From the NCBI GenBank assembly GCA_963575745.1, contig CAUYUJ010016892.1, positions 123,095 through 187,094 of the forward strand: a stretch of DNA of 64,000 nt, written 5' to 3'. A model generated the notes under the pieces. The model did not search any database. It was not told where the DNA came from and worked only from the letters and a program-made list of their open reading frames with translations. This DNA is from Prorocentrum cordatum (taxonomy: Eukaryota > Sar > Dinophyceae > Prorocentrales > Prorocentraceae). Made by a program: the position numbers and the translations under genes. This document shows positions 13,345 to 23,869 of the stretch, piece after piece (position 1 is the first letter of the stretch; every line of letters starts with the position of its first letter).

Positions 13345-13603
13345 GACGCCAGCGCTGCAGCGGGAGCACGATTCGGAACGAGCGGAAGCGCGGAAATGAG
13401 GCCAGCGCTGCAGCGGGAGCACGACGATTCGGAACGAGCGGAAGCCCGAAAATGAAGCCCGCGCCTCAGCGATAGCATCATTTTGAAAAAAAACCCAAGC
13501 GAAAACCCAACTCCTGGAAGTCCTGTATGTAAAAAAACAGTACGCGGAGGGGTGCCCGCTATCTTCCGCACGCCATCAGGGGATGGAGGAGAGTAGTATT
13601 CAT
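13345..13603. repeat. Dispersed repeat, copy 2 of the 6781 repeat
   Basis: Same module order as 6781-7045: three ~55-bp GCCAGCGCTGCAGCGGGAGC units, the AAGCGAAAACCCAACTCC segment, CAGTACGCGGAGGGG, GGAGAGTAGTATTCAT. The preceding ~300 bp (13040-13340) is a GCATGGCAT-rich low-complexity stretch. Confidence 0.85.
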
Positions 13604-13639
13604 GTTGGAAAGAGCGTATTCTACCGCTGCTGGCGGAAA

Positions 13640-14580
13640 ACCGCGAGGGGTCACTACCGGTTCGAACCCCTCCCCCCCCCCTCCAGAAAACCGGGGGGGG
13701 TCACTACCGGTTCGAACCCCACCCCCCCCCCCCAAGTTCATCATGAAAAGGGGGGGGGTCACTACCGGTTCGAACCCCCCCCCCCTCGAAAACCGGGGGG
13801 GTCACTACCGGTTCGAAACCCCCCCCCCTCGAAAACCGAGTGGGGGTGCGGACAGTGGTGGGGACGGTGGTGGTGGGGACAGTGGTGAGGGGACAGCGGG
13901 ACAGTGGTGGGGACAGTGGGACAGTGGTGGGGACGGTAGTGGTGGGGACAGTGGTGAGGACAATGGTGGGAACAGTGGGGACAGTGGACAGTGGTGGGGA
14001 CGGTGGTGGTGGGGACAGTGGTGTGGGGACAGTGGGAATGAGGTGGAAACAGTGGGACAGTGGAGGGTACAGTGGTGGTGGGGACAGTGGTGAAGGCGGT
14101 GGCGAGGACGGCGGTGGGACAATGGGACAGAGGTACAGTGGGGACAGTGGTGGGGACAGTGGGGACAGTGGTGGGAACAGTGGGACAGCTCAGTGGGACA
14201 GCGGAGGAGTCAGTGGGACAGTGGGGACAGTGGGGATAGTCGGGCAGTGGTTGGGGCCGTGGAGAAAGTGGGGAGAGTGGAACCGTGGTGGGAACAGTGG
14301 TGGGGACAGTGGGGACAGTGCGACAGTGGTGGGGGCACTGGTGGGGATAGCAGGGACGGTGCTGGAACCAGTCTGGACAGTGGTGGTGAGGACAGTGGCG
14401 CTGGGAACAACAGTGGGGGATGTGATGCGGACGGTGGTAGGGGCTGGGAGTCGTTTGCTGGCGGTGAGGGGGGGTGGGGGGGGATCGAGCCAGTAGTGAC
14501 CCCTCCTCCGGTTTTCGAGAGGGGGGGGGGTTCGAACCGGTAGTGACTCCCCCCGGTTTTCGAGGGGGAGGGGGTGGGGG
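13640..14580. repeat. Minisatellite flanked by inverted GGTTCGAACC arrays
   Basis: 13645-13850 holds about five direct copies of a ~40-bp unit (AAAACCGG, then G-run, then TCACTACCGGTTCGAACCCC). 13855-14440 is a GGGGACAGTGG/GGGACAGT minisatellite. 14490-14575 repeats the first unit in opposite orientation (GGTTCGAACCGGTAGTGAC), so the array sits between inverted arms. The frames across it are Ser/Gly/Val repeats and not genes. Confidence 0.85.
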
Positions 14581-15040
14581 GGAGGGGTTAGGGGAGGGGG
14601 GGTTTTGCAGGGGGAGGGGAGGGAGGGGGAGTGGGGGGAGGGTTCCAGCAGAGGGGAGGGGATTTTCGGAGGGGGGGGGGGGACCCCCGGGTTCCGGAGG
14701 AAAGAGGGGCAATTTTCCACAGTAAAGTGGCGGTGGATCACGCTCTCTCTCATATTTTGTAATTGTGCAGTGGCCCAGGGAGGGGGAGAAACACCCCCAC
14801 CCCCTAGACTTGGCTTTTGTTGAACAGTCCTGGGCGTCTACTGAGGAGCCCTGCCCTGTTCAATTCTTTCCCTGGGTGAGTTTACTGAAGGGCGTCGCTT
14901 GTATTTTATGCTTACTCTGTGCGTGGTTCTCCTGCCGCCCAGGTGACGGGGCTTGGCGGATGAAGGAGGGCGGGAGGGGAGGGGGGATGAGCACGTTCGA
15001 GGAGCGGCGGTGGTGATTACAGCGGGGGCCCATGCCAAGA
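14581..15040. other. G-rich intron sequence, no gene seen
   Basis: GGGGA-rich to 14710, then mixed sequence. No recognisable coding motif on either strand. Confidence 0.5.
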
Positions 15041-15120
15041 ATAGGGGGCCACATGCGAACCCTACCCCTACCCCCCACGAGGGGTAGGGGTAGGGGTTGG
15101 GTTCGCATGTGGCCCCCTAG
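15041..15120. repeat. Long hairpin with CCCCTACCCC arms
   Basis: The left arm (TAGGGGGCCACATGCGAACC then CCTACCCC repeats) and right arm (GGGGTAGGGG, then GGTTCGCATGTGGCCCCCTA) are inverted copies of about 36 bp separated by ACGA. A half copy (left arm only) is at 61585-61622. Confidence 0.85.
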
Positions 15121-15210
15121 AGAAACACCTGGCTTGCCTCCAGGGTGCCCTGGGTTTCTTGGGTTTCGATGGTTTTGCCATGGAAAGCGTGGCGTTCCCA
15201 CACCGATTAT
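15121..15210. repeat. Dispersed repeat X, partial copy
   Basis: GCTTGCCTCCAGGGTGCCCT, then TTTCTTGGG, then GCGTGGCGTTCC. It matches the first half of the longer copies at 33795-33985 and 63590-63750. The second half (TGGACGCCCTGGGG onward) is at 16850-16920, beyond the tandem array, as if one copy had been split. Confidence 0.7.
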
Positions 15211-15436
15211 TCCGACGGAAAGACCCCGCATGAAAATCCTTTCGGCTAATCCGGAAATAACTTTCGCTGTCGTCCTCGCGATTAGTGAGGTGCCCTTATT
15301 GTCTTCTCTGCGTTACCCCCCCCCGGCCCGGACGCAAGGGTTTCCCCCTGCGCCCGGCCGCCGTCGTCGTCCTCACCTCCTGTTCCTCCTCTTCCTCCTC
15401 ACGTGATGGGTCGGGCGAATCGCCTTCTGAAGAGCG

Positions 15437-16320
15437 CATAGGGGGGGAGCTCCCGCCTGAGACTTCCTCGCAGTTCAGTCACAGACGAGGCTCCCAGCCT
15501 GATAATTTTTCCATATTCAGGCGTCAGGAGCCCAAACATGACGACAGTTACAGGGTTAAGGACGAGCCGCTCGGATTAACAACATGAACGGGGGGCCCCA
15601 TAGGGAGGGGGCTCCCGCCTGAGACTTCCTCACAATTCACTCAAAGACGAGGTTCCCGCCTGATACTTCCCCCATATCAAGGCCTCAGGAGCCCCAAAGT
15701 GACGACAGTTACAGGGTTGAGGATGACCCGTTCGGATTAAAAACCATGAAGTGCGGGCCCCATAGGGAGGGGGCTCCCGCCTGAGACTGTCTTACAGTTC
15801 ACTCACAGACGAGGCTCCCGCCTGATACCCCCCCCACATTCAGGCCTCAAGAGCCCCAAAGCGACGACAGCTACAGGTTCGAGGATGACCCGCTCGGATT
15901 AGAAATGCGAAGTGCGGGCCCCATAGGGAGAGGGCTCCCGCCTGACATTTCCTCGACTTCACTCAGACGAGCCTCCCGCTTGATACTTTCTCCAAGTTCA
16001 GGCGTCAGGAGCCCAAAAGTGAAGACAGTTACAGGTTCGAGGATGACCCGCTCGGATTAAAATTATGAAATGCGGGCCCCATAGGGAGGGGGCTCCCGCC
16101 TGAGACTTCCTCACAGTTCACTCACAGACGAGGCTCCCGCCTGATACTTTCCACATATTCAGGCGTCAGGAACCCAAAAGTGACGACAGTTACAGGCTCG
16201 AGGATGACCGGCTCGGATTAAAAACATGAAGGGCGGGCCCCATAGGGAGAGGGCTCCCGCCTGAGATGTCCTCGCAATATACTCACAAACGAGCCTCCCG
16301 CCTGATACTTCCCACAGTCA
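15437..16320. repeat. ~160-bp tandem repeat, about 5.5 copies
   Basis: Units start near 15437, 15596, 15758, 15919, 16077 and 16237, each with CCCATAGGGAGGGGGCTCCC, then TTCACTCACAGACGAGGCTC, then CAGGAGCCCAAAAGTGACG, then GGATGACCCGCTCGGATTA. There is no spacer pattern of the CRISPR kind; whole units are similar end to end. Confidence 0.9.
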
Positions 16321-16367
16321 AGCTAGCGAATGAGTGGGTGAGTGAGTGAATGACTGAATGAATGAGA

Positions 16368-16466
<99 letters not shown>

Positions 16467-16760
16467 CAGATGGTGAACGAGTGGGTGGGTGAGTGTGTGA
16501 TCGAGTGATAGTCAAGGTGGTCAAAATGGTCTGTGTGTGAGTGAATGTCAGTATGAGTGAGTGTGTGAGTGGTGACGATGATGATTGTGATGATGATGAC
16601 GATGCTGATGATGATGATGATGATGGTGGTGATGATGAGTGAAGGAGTGAGTGGGAGTGAATGAGTTAGTGAGTGAGTGAGTGAGTGAGTGATGGTGATG
16701 ATGCTACTGATGTTGATGATGATGTGGTGATGAGGCTACTGATGTTGATGGTGGTAAATG
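16321..16760. repeat. GAT and GAGT microsatellites
   Basis: (ATG)n at 16366-16466 and (GAGT)n and (GATGAT)n stretches to about 16755. Confidence 0.95.
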
Positions 16761-17282
16761 TGCGTGAGAGGAGAGGGTGTGTTCCTGTGTGTTCCTGCGC
16801 GCGGTGTCCAGAGAAAACAAGAACACCACTTTGGATGTGGGGAAAATCCATGGACGCCCTGGGGTCTCAGGGTTGGGGTTTTTGTGGAAGGTTTCTTGTG
16901 GACTGGCCTCCGCTGTATGTTCCCTCGTTGCCTTTTCCCTCCCCGCTGCTTCCAGTGGGCCCGTTCAGAGAACCACACGTGATGGATGCCACGCCCGCAC
17001 GTCCCGAGTCTGCTTCTCTTTGATGTTTTCCTCGGCCCGTGTCAAATTGGGAGACGCTGCAGCGTGGCCTCCTCGAGGCGAGATGCCCTTCCATTCTCAT
17101 CCTCTCCCCTCCTCACCCTCCTCCTCTTCCTTATCCTCGTCATCCTCACCCTGTCCCTCCTCCTCTCCTCCTCCTCCTCCTCCTCCTTCTCCTCCTCCTC
17201 TTCCCTAACTCCTCCCTCCCATCCCTCCGATTCCCCTCCCTGTGCATCTTGCCAGTCGCAGGGCGGTCACATCCGTGGGCAG

Positions 17283-17351
17283 GCGTACCTGCACTCGCTG
17301 CACGTGGCCTACAGGGATCTGAAGCCCGAGAACGTGCTCATAGACTCCGAG
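17283..17351 (+). CDS. AGC protein kinase, exon b (catalytic loop)
   Basis: Encodes 23 residues including YLHSL, the catalytic-loop motif YRDLKPEN and VLIDSE. This is the HRD-type loop (here YRD, the usual AGC form) with the catalytic Asp and the Lys and Asn that bind phosphate and metal. Acceptor GGGCAG|G after a 17100-17215 pyrimidine-rich tract; donor GC (GCAGTC at 17352). It joins in phase 0 to exon c, giving DSE-GHVKIADFGFAK, the expected AGC order. Confidence 0.9.
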
Positions 17352-18351
17352 GCAGTCCTGCCTGTTGCAGCGGCAGCAGGAAGCCATGACATGTACGAGT
17401 GTTAGTACCCGTCAGGTCGTTGCGGCGACGTGATCGTGCACGCGCGGCAGAACCGATTTGGGGGGCTGGAACACAAGAAGAATGCATGGATGACAATTCC
17501 GCATCTTCAGTGAGCGTGCTGCAACCCACAGGCGTATACTTCTCCGTTTCCCCTTCTCCCGCTCTTCGGGGAGAAGTGGGCTGAGGAGGAAGAGTGGTGG
17601 GAGGAGCGGAAGCAGGGTTCGCGCACTTGCATGTCGTGGCGTGGGAGGCATAGGATACGGTCAGCCTCCATCGCGGTTGAATTCGAAGAAGCATGCGGAT
17701 CGATGACCTGGATTTTGGGGCCCCGCCACAAACCAATCCTTGGATGTGAGAAGGAGGAGGATAGGGGCATCAGGAGGAAGGAGGGAACCACATTGTCTGA
17801 TTCCGCTGGCCCCTGGTGGGTGCGTCAGCTCCATCACGGTTCAGTAGGGATGTCCCTGCTTCTTCTCTGGTCGGCTCCCTCGTTTTTGTCCCTCTCTTGC
17901 TCTCTTGCTTTTGATCTCTCTCTCTCTCTCACTCTTGGTATATTGCTTGTTGTTTTTATTGTTCCCTCTCTCTCTCTCTCTCTTTCTCGCCCTCTTCCCT
18001 TCCTGCCGCCCTCCGCCTTCCTCTATTGGCAGTCAGAGTGAGGGGGTCGAATGGTCTTACACCATCCTTGGGTGCGTGGCTGAAGCTAGTTGGGGATTCT
18101 TGTTGTTGCCAAGTTGCCGTCGTCCTCGCCCGAGACCCGTTAGCGACCCACCCGCGACCCAACCGCGACTTGCCCGCAACCCACTCGCGACCCACCCACG
18201 CTGCTGAAAAGCCTTCGGCGAGCTCGTCGTGCAGCGTTCAACAAACTTTGGCGCCTGCGCCGGGCTCCTTTAAATTTACTTCCGAGTGCAGGCTGCCGAC
18301 GACCCCCCACAGCTTTACCCTTGTCCGCAACTGCCGGGCGCTGCCCGAATA
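17352..18351. other. Intron, no gene recognised
   Basis: Holds (CT)n at 17910-17990 and a short GCGACCCAMCCGCGACC-type minisatellite at 18138-18200. No coding motif. Confidence 0.5.
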
Positions 18352-18502
18352 GGGGATCGACTACAGAATTGCTTCCCCCAGAAGTTCTCTTCCGTCGGGC
18401 TTACGACAAGCGCATAGACTGCTCCGCCGATCTACGGGGCACTCGGCGCATGCTCCGTTCCTTCGGCGGAAAGCTCGATTCTGGGGGCTGTAGTCGATCC
18501 CC
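18352..18502. mobile_element. MITE family 2, copy 1
   Basis: 151 bp bounded by perfect 15-bp terminal inverted repeats, GGGGATCGACTACAG at 18352-18366 and CTGTAGTCGATCCCC at 18488-18502. Related copies are at 32780-32944 and 63396-63567. All three are preceded by GAATA on the left. No ORF. Confidence 0.85.
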
Positions 18503-19418
18503 CTCTCGAGCCGTGGCATTTGCTGCCTTGCCTTCGCTCGAGCCTGGCACCATCCAGCAACCGGACGGCCCGCGCGCTGCAGGCGCGCTTGCCTCCCCTC
18601 TGCAGGGACGCCGGCCGCTGCCGTCGGGGGCAGGGCTCGTTCGCGCGCTGGCTCCGGGGCCCTGTGGCTGAGGCGCTGGCGCTCGAGTGGGCGATCGACT
18701 TCGCAATGGCGGCATTCAAACTGGAAGAAGTGCATCGGCATGCAAATGTTGTTCTGCATCAGCGGGACCTGCGACGATGTCTCACAACTCTCTCTTCAGG
18801 AGTGGCTGTGCGCATGACGCATCCTGCCTCTGTGTGGAGAAGAAGTGAAGTCGTGGAGAGCATCCAGGGCTCCTTTCCCAGAAGACTCGGGTCCTCCAAA
18901 CTAGCCCAGATCTCCGACGCACAGTTAGCTCGTTCCCTTTCCCACTGTTTGCTCACTGCGCTAACAGGAAGAACGACGCAGGCGGCACCAAGCGACAGTG
19001 GAACTGGTGCTTCAATGCTAATGAAACGTGGCTTTGACACTGGCGCATTTTCGCGCATGTGCGCATGGCTAATTCCACGGACCGCTACCATCGACGCCCT
19101 GTGCAAGGCGGCCAGCTGCCACCTCATCGCCAAATACATATGACCGCGCGGAGACAAGCGAACGCGCCCCCCCCCCATGCCTCGCAACATGGCCTCCACG
19201 CCAGGCGCTGCGAAAACTTCCCTAGCTGGCGGCACTCTGGTGCACGTCGTGGCCGAATCACTCGTCGGGTCGCGGTACAATGAGCGCCGCGACGTGCCTT
19301 TGTTATTCCGTTTGTCCACGAGCAAGGCGTGCACCCGCCGAGCAGAAGATTCCCGCCCGCCCGCGTCACCTCGTCTAGCACGGGCAACCACGCGTGCAGG
19401 CCGAGCTCTTCGCTAACG

Positions 19419-19452
<34 letters not shown>

Positions 19453-19678
19453 GCAAAAAAACAACGCGTGGACCGTACAGAGTCCTGGCGTTGCTTGCGC
19501 CAGATCGGGCTGTCAACAGGCCTGTTGCCGACTACTTGCAGAAGCTCTCGCGCCTGCACTGGCGAGATAGCTCTGACGGCAGACGCAGCAAGAAATCATA
19601 CGTGAGCTTAGATATAATGCACTGCCAGACCCTACCCTGCGGAAAAGCGTGACGAAGCAACGACAGTACAGCCAAGAC
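18503..19678. other. Intron, no gene recognised
   Basis: Open frames on both strands but no family motifs. (CA)n at 19419-19450. Confidence 0.5.
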
Positions 19679-19814
19679 GCTGAAATAAGGAACAGTTAGG
19701 GCTCGATGTTCCTTACGTCCTTCCGCGGTTGTTCCTCTAGCCCTTCTCGTGCACCCAGGCTTTTTTGAAGCCGCAGAGGGGCTTCGTTCCTTATTTTGCT
19801 TTCCTTATTTCAGC
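19679..19814. mobile_element. MITE-like element with 14-bp inverted ends
   Basis: Left end GCTGAAATAAGGAA (19679-19692), right end TTCCTTATTTCAGC (19801-19814), 136 bp in all. The interior has TTTTTTGAAGCCGCAGAGGG. A possible fragment (TTCCTTATTCGGGGTTCCTT) is at 34107. No coding capacity. Confidence 0.8.
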
Positions 19815-20189
19815 AGCCCGACTGTGGCAATGCTTTGACCACTCGCTGCCTCGGCATGCGGGGGGGGTGGCTTTTGTTGGCGCCTAGCTGGATGCCAGTC
19901 CCCCCTCTAACCCCGAATTGCTGCGGCATGCCAGGGAAAAGCAAGAGAGGGAAGCATGGGAGAGATTAAAGCGAGGGGGTGCGCGGAGCTGGCGTTGCTT
20001 CGCCTTATCGAATCCGCGTTTGACGAGAAATCTCGGCGCTCTTCCTCGATTTGGGCCTGCAGAGCCCCAAGGCCATCAAACATGGGCCAAAGACGAAGAC
20101 CAGGGTCGAGACCTCTGGGGCTGTGCGCCGAAAACAGAAGCGCACATCTTCGGACGTCTGGGCACCTCGCGCCCTCCTCCCTGGTCGAG

Positions 20190-20231
20190 GGCCACGTGAA
20201 GATCGCGGACTTCGGCTTCGCCAAGACGATC
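20190..20231 (+). CDS. AGC protein kinase, exon c (DFG motif)
   Basis: Encodes GHVKIADFGFAKTI: the beta-8 strand and the Mg-binding DFG motif with the FAK that follows it in PKA and PKG. Acceptor GTCGAG|G; donor GC (GCGTGC at 20232). Reading further would add a Pro/Ala-rich stretch that the family lacks. It joins in phase 0 to exon d; the joined activation segment is about one residue shorter than in PKA. Confidence 0.88.
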
Positions 20232-20314
20232 GCGTGCCCGGAGAGCGCGCGGCCGCCGCCCCTTCTGCCCGCGCGCGGAGCCCCGCTGCCCCCCCCCCCC
20301 CCCCTCGGGAAGGG

Positions 20315-20345
20315 TGCAGGCAGGAGCGGCGGCGGCGGCGGCGAC

Positions 20346-20382
<37 letters not shown>

Positions 20383-20385
20383 TTT
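20315..20385. repeat. CGG repeat
   Basis: (GGC)n ending in ACGACGACG. Frames across it are Gly, Ala or Arg runs. Confidence 0.9.
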
Positions 20386-21589
20386 CACGGCTGGGTGCGG
20401 TTCGAGAAGTTCGTCCGGGTGGGCCCCCGTCGGGGTGGTGGCCCCGGTCGGGGTGGTGGCCAGGTCGGAGAAGTTAGGCCGGGTGGGCCCCGGTCTGGGT
20501 GCGCGGGGCCTCCGAGCGCCAGGCGCGCGCACCGCGGCCGGGGCCGCCCAGGAGCCGGTCTGCTGCGGTGCGGCTCGCTGGCCGGGGCTCGTCTGCGGTC
20601 TGCTTCGCTGCGGACGTGGCCGAAATTCTGCGGGAGAGGCCACGCGGGGAAAGGGGGAAGGAGGAGGCGGAGGAGGAAAGGGACGGGGGACCCCACTGCG
20701 TGTCCTGGGCCGTCGCTGGTTTTTGCTCTCTGCCAGGTTCTGTGTATCGTGCGCGGAGGTCAGGAAAGCCTCCTCGAGGGGCAGCGGATTCTTGAGAGGT
20801 GGATTTGTTTGCCGAAAAAAAGGTCTGCTTCGCTGCGGCCTGGTTCACCGGCATCGGCCGGGGCCAACCAGGGCCAGGTGCGGCGATCCGATGTCGATTC
20901 GGGTCGATTCGCTAGCGATGCGATCCACTTCGGGCCCGATCCGGTCTCACAATTCGGTCCAGCTCTGGCCTGGCAGTTGGGGAGAGCGTCGGGAAGGCCC
21001 GCACTTGGTCGCAGGGGGCAGAAATTATACCAGGAGGATATCCTTTCGGATGGTTTGGCGCTGGCTCCCTCACCGCAACCCCGAGGCGGGGGTGGGCCCT
21101 GTCTGACTCTGCACGTGTCTCTGTCTCTGGGGGTAGATTGGGGAGGCCTTTCGGAAGCCTCTTGGAGGCGATTCTGGAGGTGTCTCAGGGGCGTCTTGGG
21201 GGCCTCTTGGGGCCTGATTCGGGCTTCTTTGAGGCCTCCTGGGGCTTCTGGGGGACCCTTGGGAGTGCTGCTAGCGGTCTCGGGGGTCATTTTGGGTCGG
21301 GGGGTGTGGAATATCAATTCCTCTTGGGGCCTTCGTGGGGCCGTTTTGGGGCGATCTTGAGGGCCTCTTGAGCCGTCTTGGGGCGTCGGAGGCCAGAACA
21401 ACAACGAAAACGATAACGGATGTCTTGAGCGGCCCGAGGCAACAAGTGAAAATCCGCTTCACTAAAACAGCCCGAAGAATCCCCCCAACAATTCTAGTGA
21501 TCCGAGAAATTGATTGATTCATTTCTGGCTAATTCCCAGATGTTACTTTCTTCCCGCCCGGATACTATTGCGCACTACCCCCTCAATCG
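20386..21589. other. Intron with GAGGCCTCTTGGGG-type repeats
   Basis: 21140-21400 is built of short GGGGGCCTCTTGGGGC-like units. The same kind of sequence occurs at 29500-29760 and, in reverse orientation, at 33320-33660. Otherwise GC-rich DNA with no recognisable motif. Confidence 0.5.
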
Positions 21590-22160
21590 CGTCCTACTCT
21601 CCTTTCCTGCCCCCCACCCTCCTCGGCCCTCCCTCTGCCCTTCGCCTTCCCTCCTCCTCTTCTGGCTCCTCCTCCTCCTCCTCCTCCTCCTCCTCCTCCC
21701 TGCCCGCCTCCCCCCCATTCGTGGCCACCCGTCTCGTCCGTGTCCCACTGCATCCTCACCACCCGCATCTCCCTCCTGCCCCTTTAACATTTTCCGCGTC
21801 CGTCTGTGCCCCATCTTCCTACGATTGCTCATCGTATTCTCTCCTGCTCCTCCTTCTTTCTCCTCCGATAGCCCTCGTCTTCCCCCCAGTCCTCATCACT
21901 GCCGTGACTCACCCCCGTCTTGCATATTCCCCCATTGTGCTGCTCCTCCTCCTTTTCCTTCTCATTATCCTGCCGCCCCCTCCCTGCTCCCCTCTCCTGC
22001 TCATCCCGCTCATCCTCCACTTCGTTATGCTTTTCCTCCACCCCCTCCTCCTCCTCCCTCCATCATCGCCCTCATCGTCCTCATCGCCCCTCCTCGTTCT
22101 CCTCCTCCGCCCCCTTCCTTCTTCTCCTCCACCCCTCGCCCTCCTTCTCACCCAGCCAGG
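21590..22160. repeat. Pyrimidine-rich tract
   Basis: About 570 bp of CTCCTCC/TCCTCCCC-rich sequence on the + strand. The Pro/Leu/Ser frames here are products of composition. It leads directly into the zinc-finger ORF. Confidence 0.8.
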
Positions 22161-22380
22161 TAGCATCCAGATGCGTCGACACTTAGTGTGGGAGAGTAGG
22201 AGGGGAAAGAAAGGAGCAGCAGGCGCAGGAGAAACGGATGAGGTGGAGGAGGAGGAGGAGGGGGAGCCAGAAGAGGCCCAAGAGTCGGAGGTCGAGGCTT
22301 TTCCGACCCCGGCAGCCCGGCCAGGTCCTCCCTGCTCGCTCACTTCTCCCCCCCTCGCGTTCCCTTCCCTCCCTCGGGCA

Positions 22381-23235
22381 ATGGAATGGACGACCGTCTC
22401 CCGCGGCAGGCGCGGCCGCCCGAAGCAGGCTGGCAGCGCGGCGCTGGCGGCGGAGGTCCTCCGGAGCCTCTTCACCGCCAGCGGCGGGCGCGGCGGCGGG
22501 CAGCCGCTGGGCGCGCGGGAGCCCCGCCGGCCCGAGTGGTGCTGCACTGGCTGCTCCGCTACAAACTTCGAGGAGCGCCGGAGCTGCCGGCGCTGCGGCG
22601 CGGCGCGCCGCGGGGCAGCGGCCACTTGCCCCCCTCCGCCCCCTGCAGACTCTGGGGCGGACGCGAAGGCCGGGCTGGCGCAGCAGCCCACGACGAACGG
22701 GGCCGGGACCCTCGCGGATCGGCCCGGCTGGGGGAAATGCCGCCCACCCGCTCCGGAGGAGGCGGCCGCGGCGGCCGAGGCGAAGGCGGCTGCCATGGGC
22801 GCTTCCGCCGAACAGCTCCTCGCAGCGGGGCTCGGCACGGAGGCGCAGAAACTCCAGCGACAGGCTGCGGAGCAGCGGAAGCGGGCGGGCGCCGCTCCGC
22901 CCCCAGGCCGGCGCCTGGACCTCCTGGAGGGCTTCGTGGCGCGCGCCGGAGCCCGGGCGGAGAAGGCGGCGAAGGGCGCGGAGGCCGCGGAGCTCGCCCT
23001 CGCCCGCGCCCGGAGCACCGAGGAGGCACTGCAGAAAGAGCTGGCGGAGGGCATGGCCAAGCTCCAGCAACTGCGGGCCGAAACCGCCGCGGGAGAGGCC
23101 CCCGGGGAGGCGCCCGCCCTGGCGCTGGCGGCGCGGGAGCTCCTGCAGGCACTGGAGACCAGGGCCTTCGCGACAACGGGAGCCCCGGAACCCGTCCTGG
23201 CGGCGATGTGTGCCCAGAGGTGCAATCGCGCTTAA
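22381..23235 (+). CDS. RanBP2-type zinc finger plus coiled-coil protein, possible retroelement ORF1 relic
   Basis: Starting at the ATG of MEWTTVSRGRRGRPKQ, the frame encodes 284 residues. Residues about 57-80 carry a RanBP2-type zinc ribbon: W-C-C-x2-C, then N-F (the usual Asn of this finger), then C-x2-C (EWCCTGCSATNFEERRSCRR). The rest is Ala/Glu/Lys-rich, with heptad-like helix around residues 175-270 suggesting a coiled coil. The frame is open further upstream but only through the pyrimidine tract. After the stop the DNA turns AT-rich. It sits inside a kinase intron on the same strand. Such a finger followed by a coiled coil resembles proteins carried by dinoflagellate LINE-like elements, but no reverse transcriptase follows. 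It could also be a retrocopied host gene. Confidence 0.5.
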   Translation: MEWTTVSRGRRGRPKQAGSAALAAEVLRSLFTASGGRGGGQPLGAREPRRPEWCCTGCSATNFEERRSCRRCGAARRGAAATCPPPPPADSGADAKAGLAQQPTTNGAGTLADRPGWGKCRPPAPEEAAAAAEAKAAAMGASAEQLLAAGLGTEAQKLQRQAAEQRKRAGAAPPPGRRLDLLEGFVARAGARAEKAAKGAEAAELALARARSTEEALQKELAEGMAKLQQLRAETAAGEAPGEAPALALAARELLQALETRAFATTGAPEPVLAAMCAQRCNRA

Positions 23236-23834
23236 ATTAAAGGGAGCGCTTATTTTTGGCCAAGTTCATTAATTTAAACGCCAACGCTTGTTTGACTCAA
23301 ACATATGTAGTAGTAAAACGAAATGATTCGCGATGCGCATGTTCAGCGCAACTCTTGATGTGCGTCGTAGTGCTTTCGTGCGTCCGCGCCAGCGTCAGCG
23401 TGTCTGTCGCCACTAATTGGTTGCGTTGTGGCTTGAATTGCCGCGATGGTTGCATCCATAGGCTGCGTCGGAACCGTCGCTGCGCAGGCGCGGCGGAGTG
23501 GATGGGGGCACGTGATCGTCCACGGAGCATAACTCTCTGTGCACGTGGCCACGGACAATTAAACGTCGCATATGGTTTTAAAGCAGCAAGGAGGAGAGGA
23601 GACGGAGGAGGTAGGGAGCAGGTTTCGGCGCGGTGTCCCGCAGATAATTAACGGAAACAGGTTCAGCGTCAGCGGCATCGTGCAAGCGCATCCAACAAAA
23701 GCAGGCGACATAAATTTGAATCACGCCCTGTCTTTGTTATTGTGCGTTCTTGTCGTGCCAATCCTTTTCATTATTGTGATATCCCTCTTTCTACTTATAT
23801 GTAGATCTCTATGTTATCATTATCTCTCTCTCTC

Positions 23835-23869
<35 letters not shown>

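Noticed and set aside
13655-13850. tRNA genes suggested by repeated GGTTCGAACC
   Set aside because: No cloverleaf, acceptor stem or A box could be drawn around any copy.
15437-16320. Regular direct repeats suggesting a CRISPR array
   Set aside because: Whole ~160-bp units are alike; there are no unique spacers and the genome is eukaryotic.
21140-21400. Open frame of Gly/Leu/Phe-rich protein
   Set aside because: Built of short GGGGCCTCTTGGGG units also found reversed at 33320 and at 29500; no domain.
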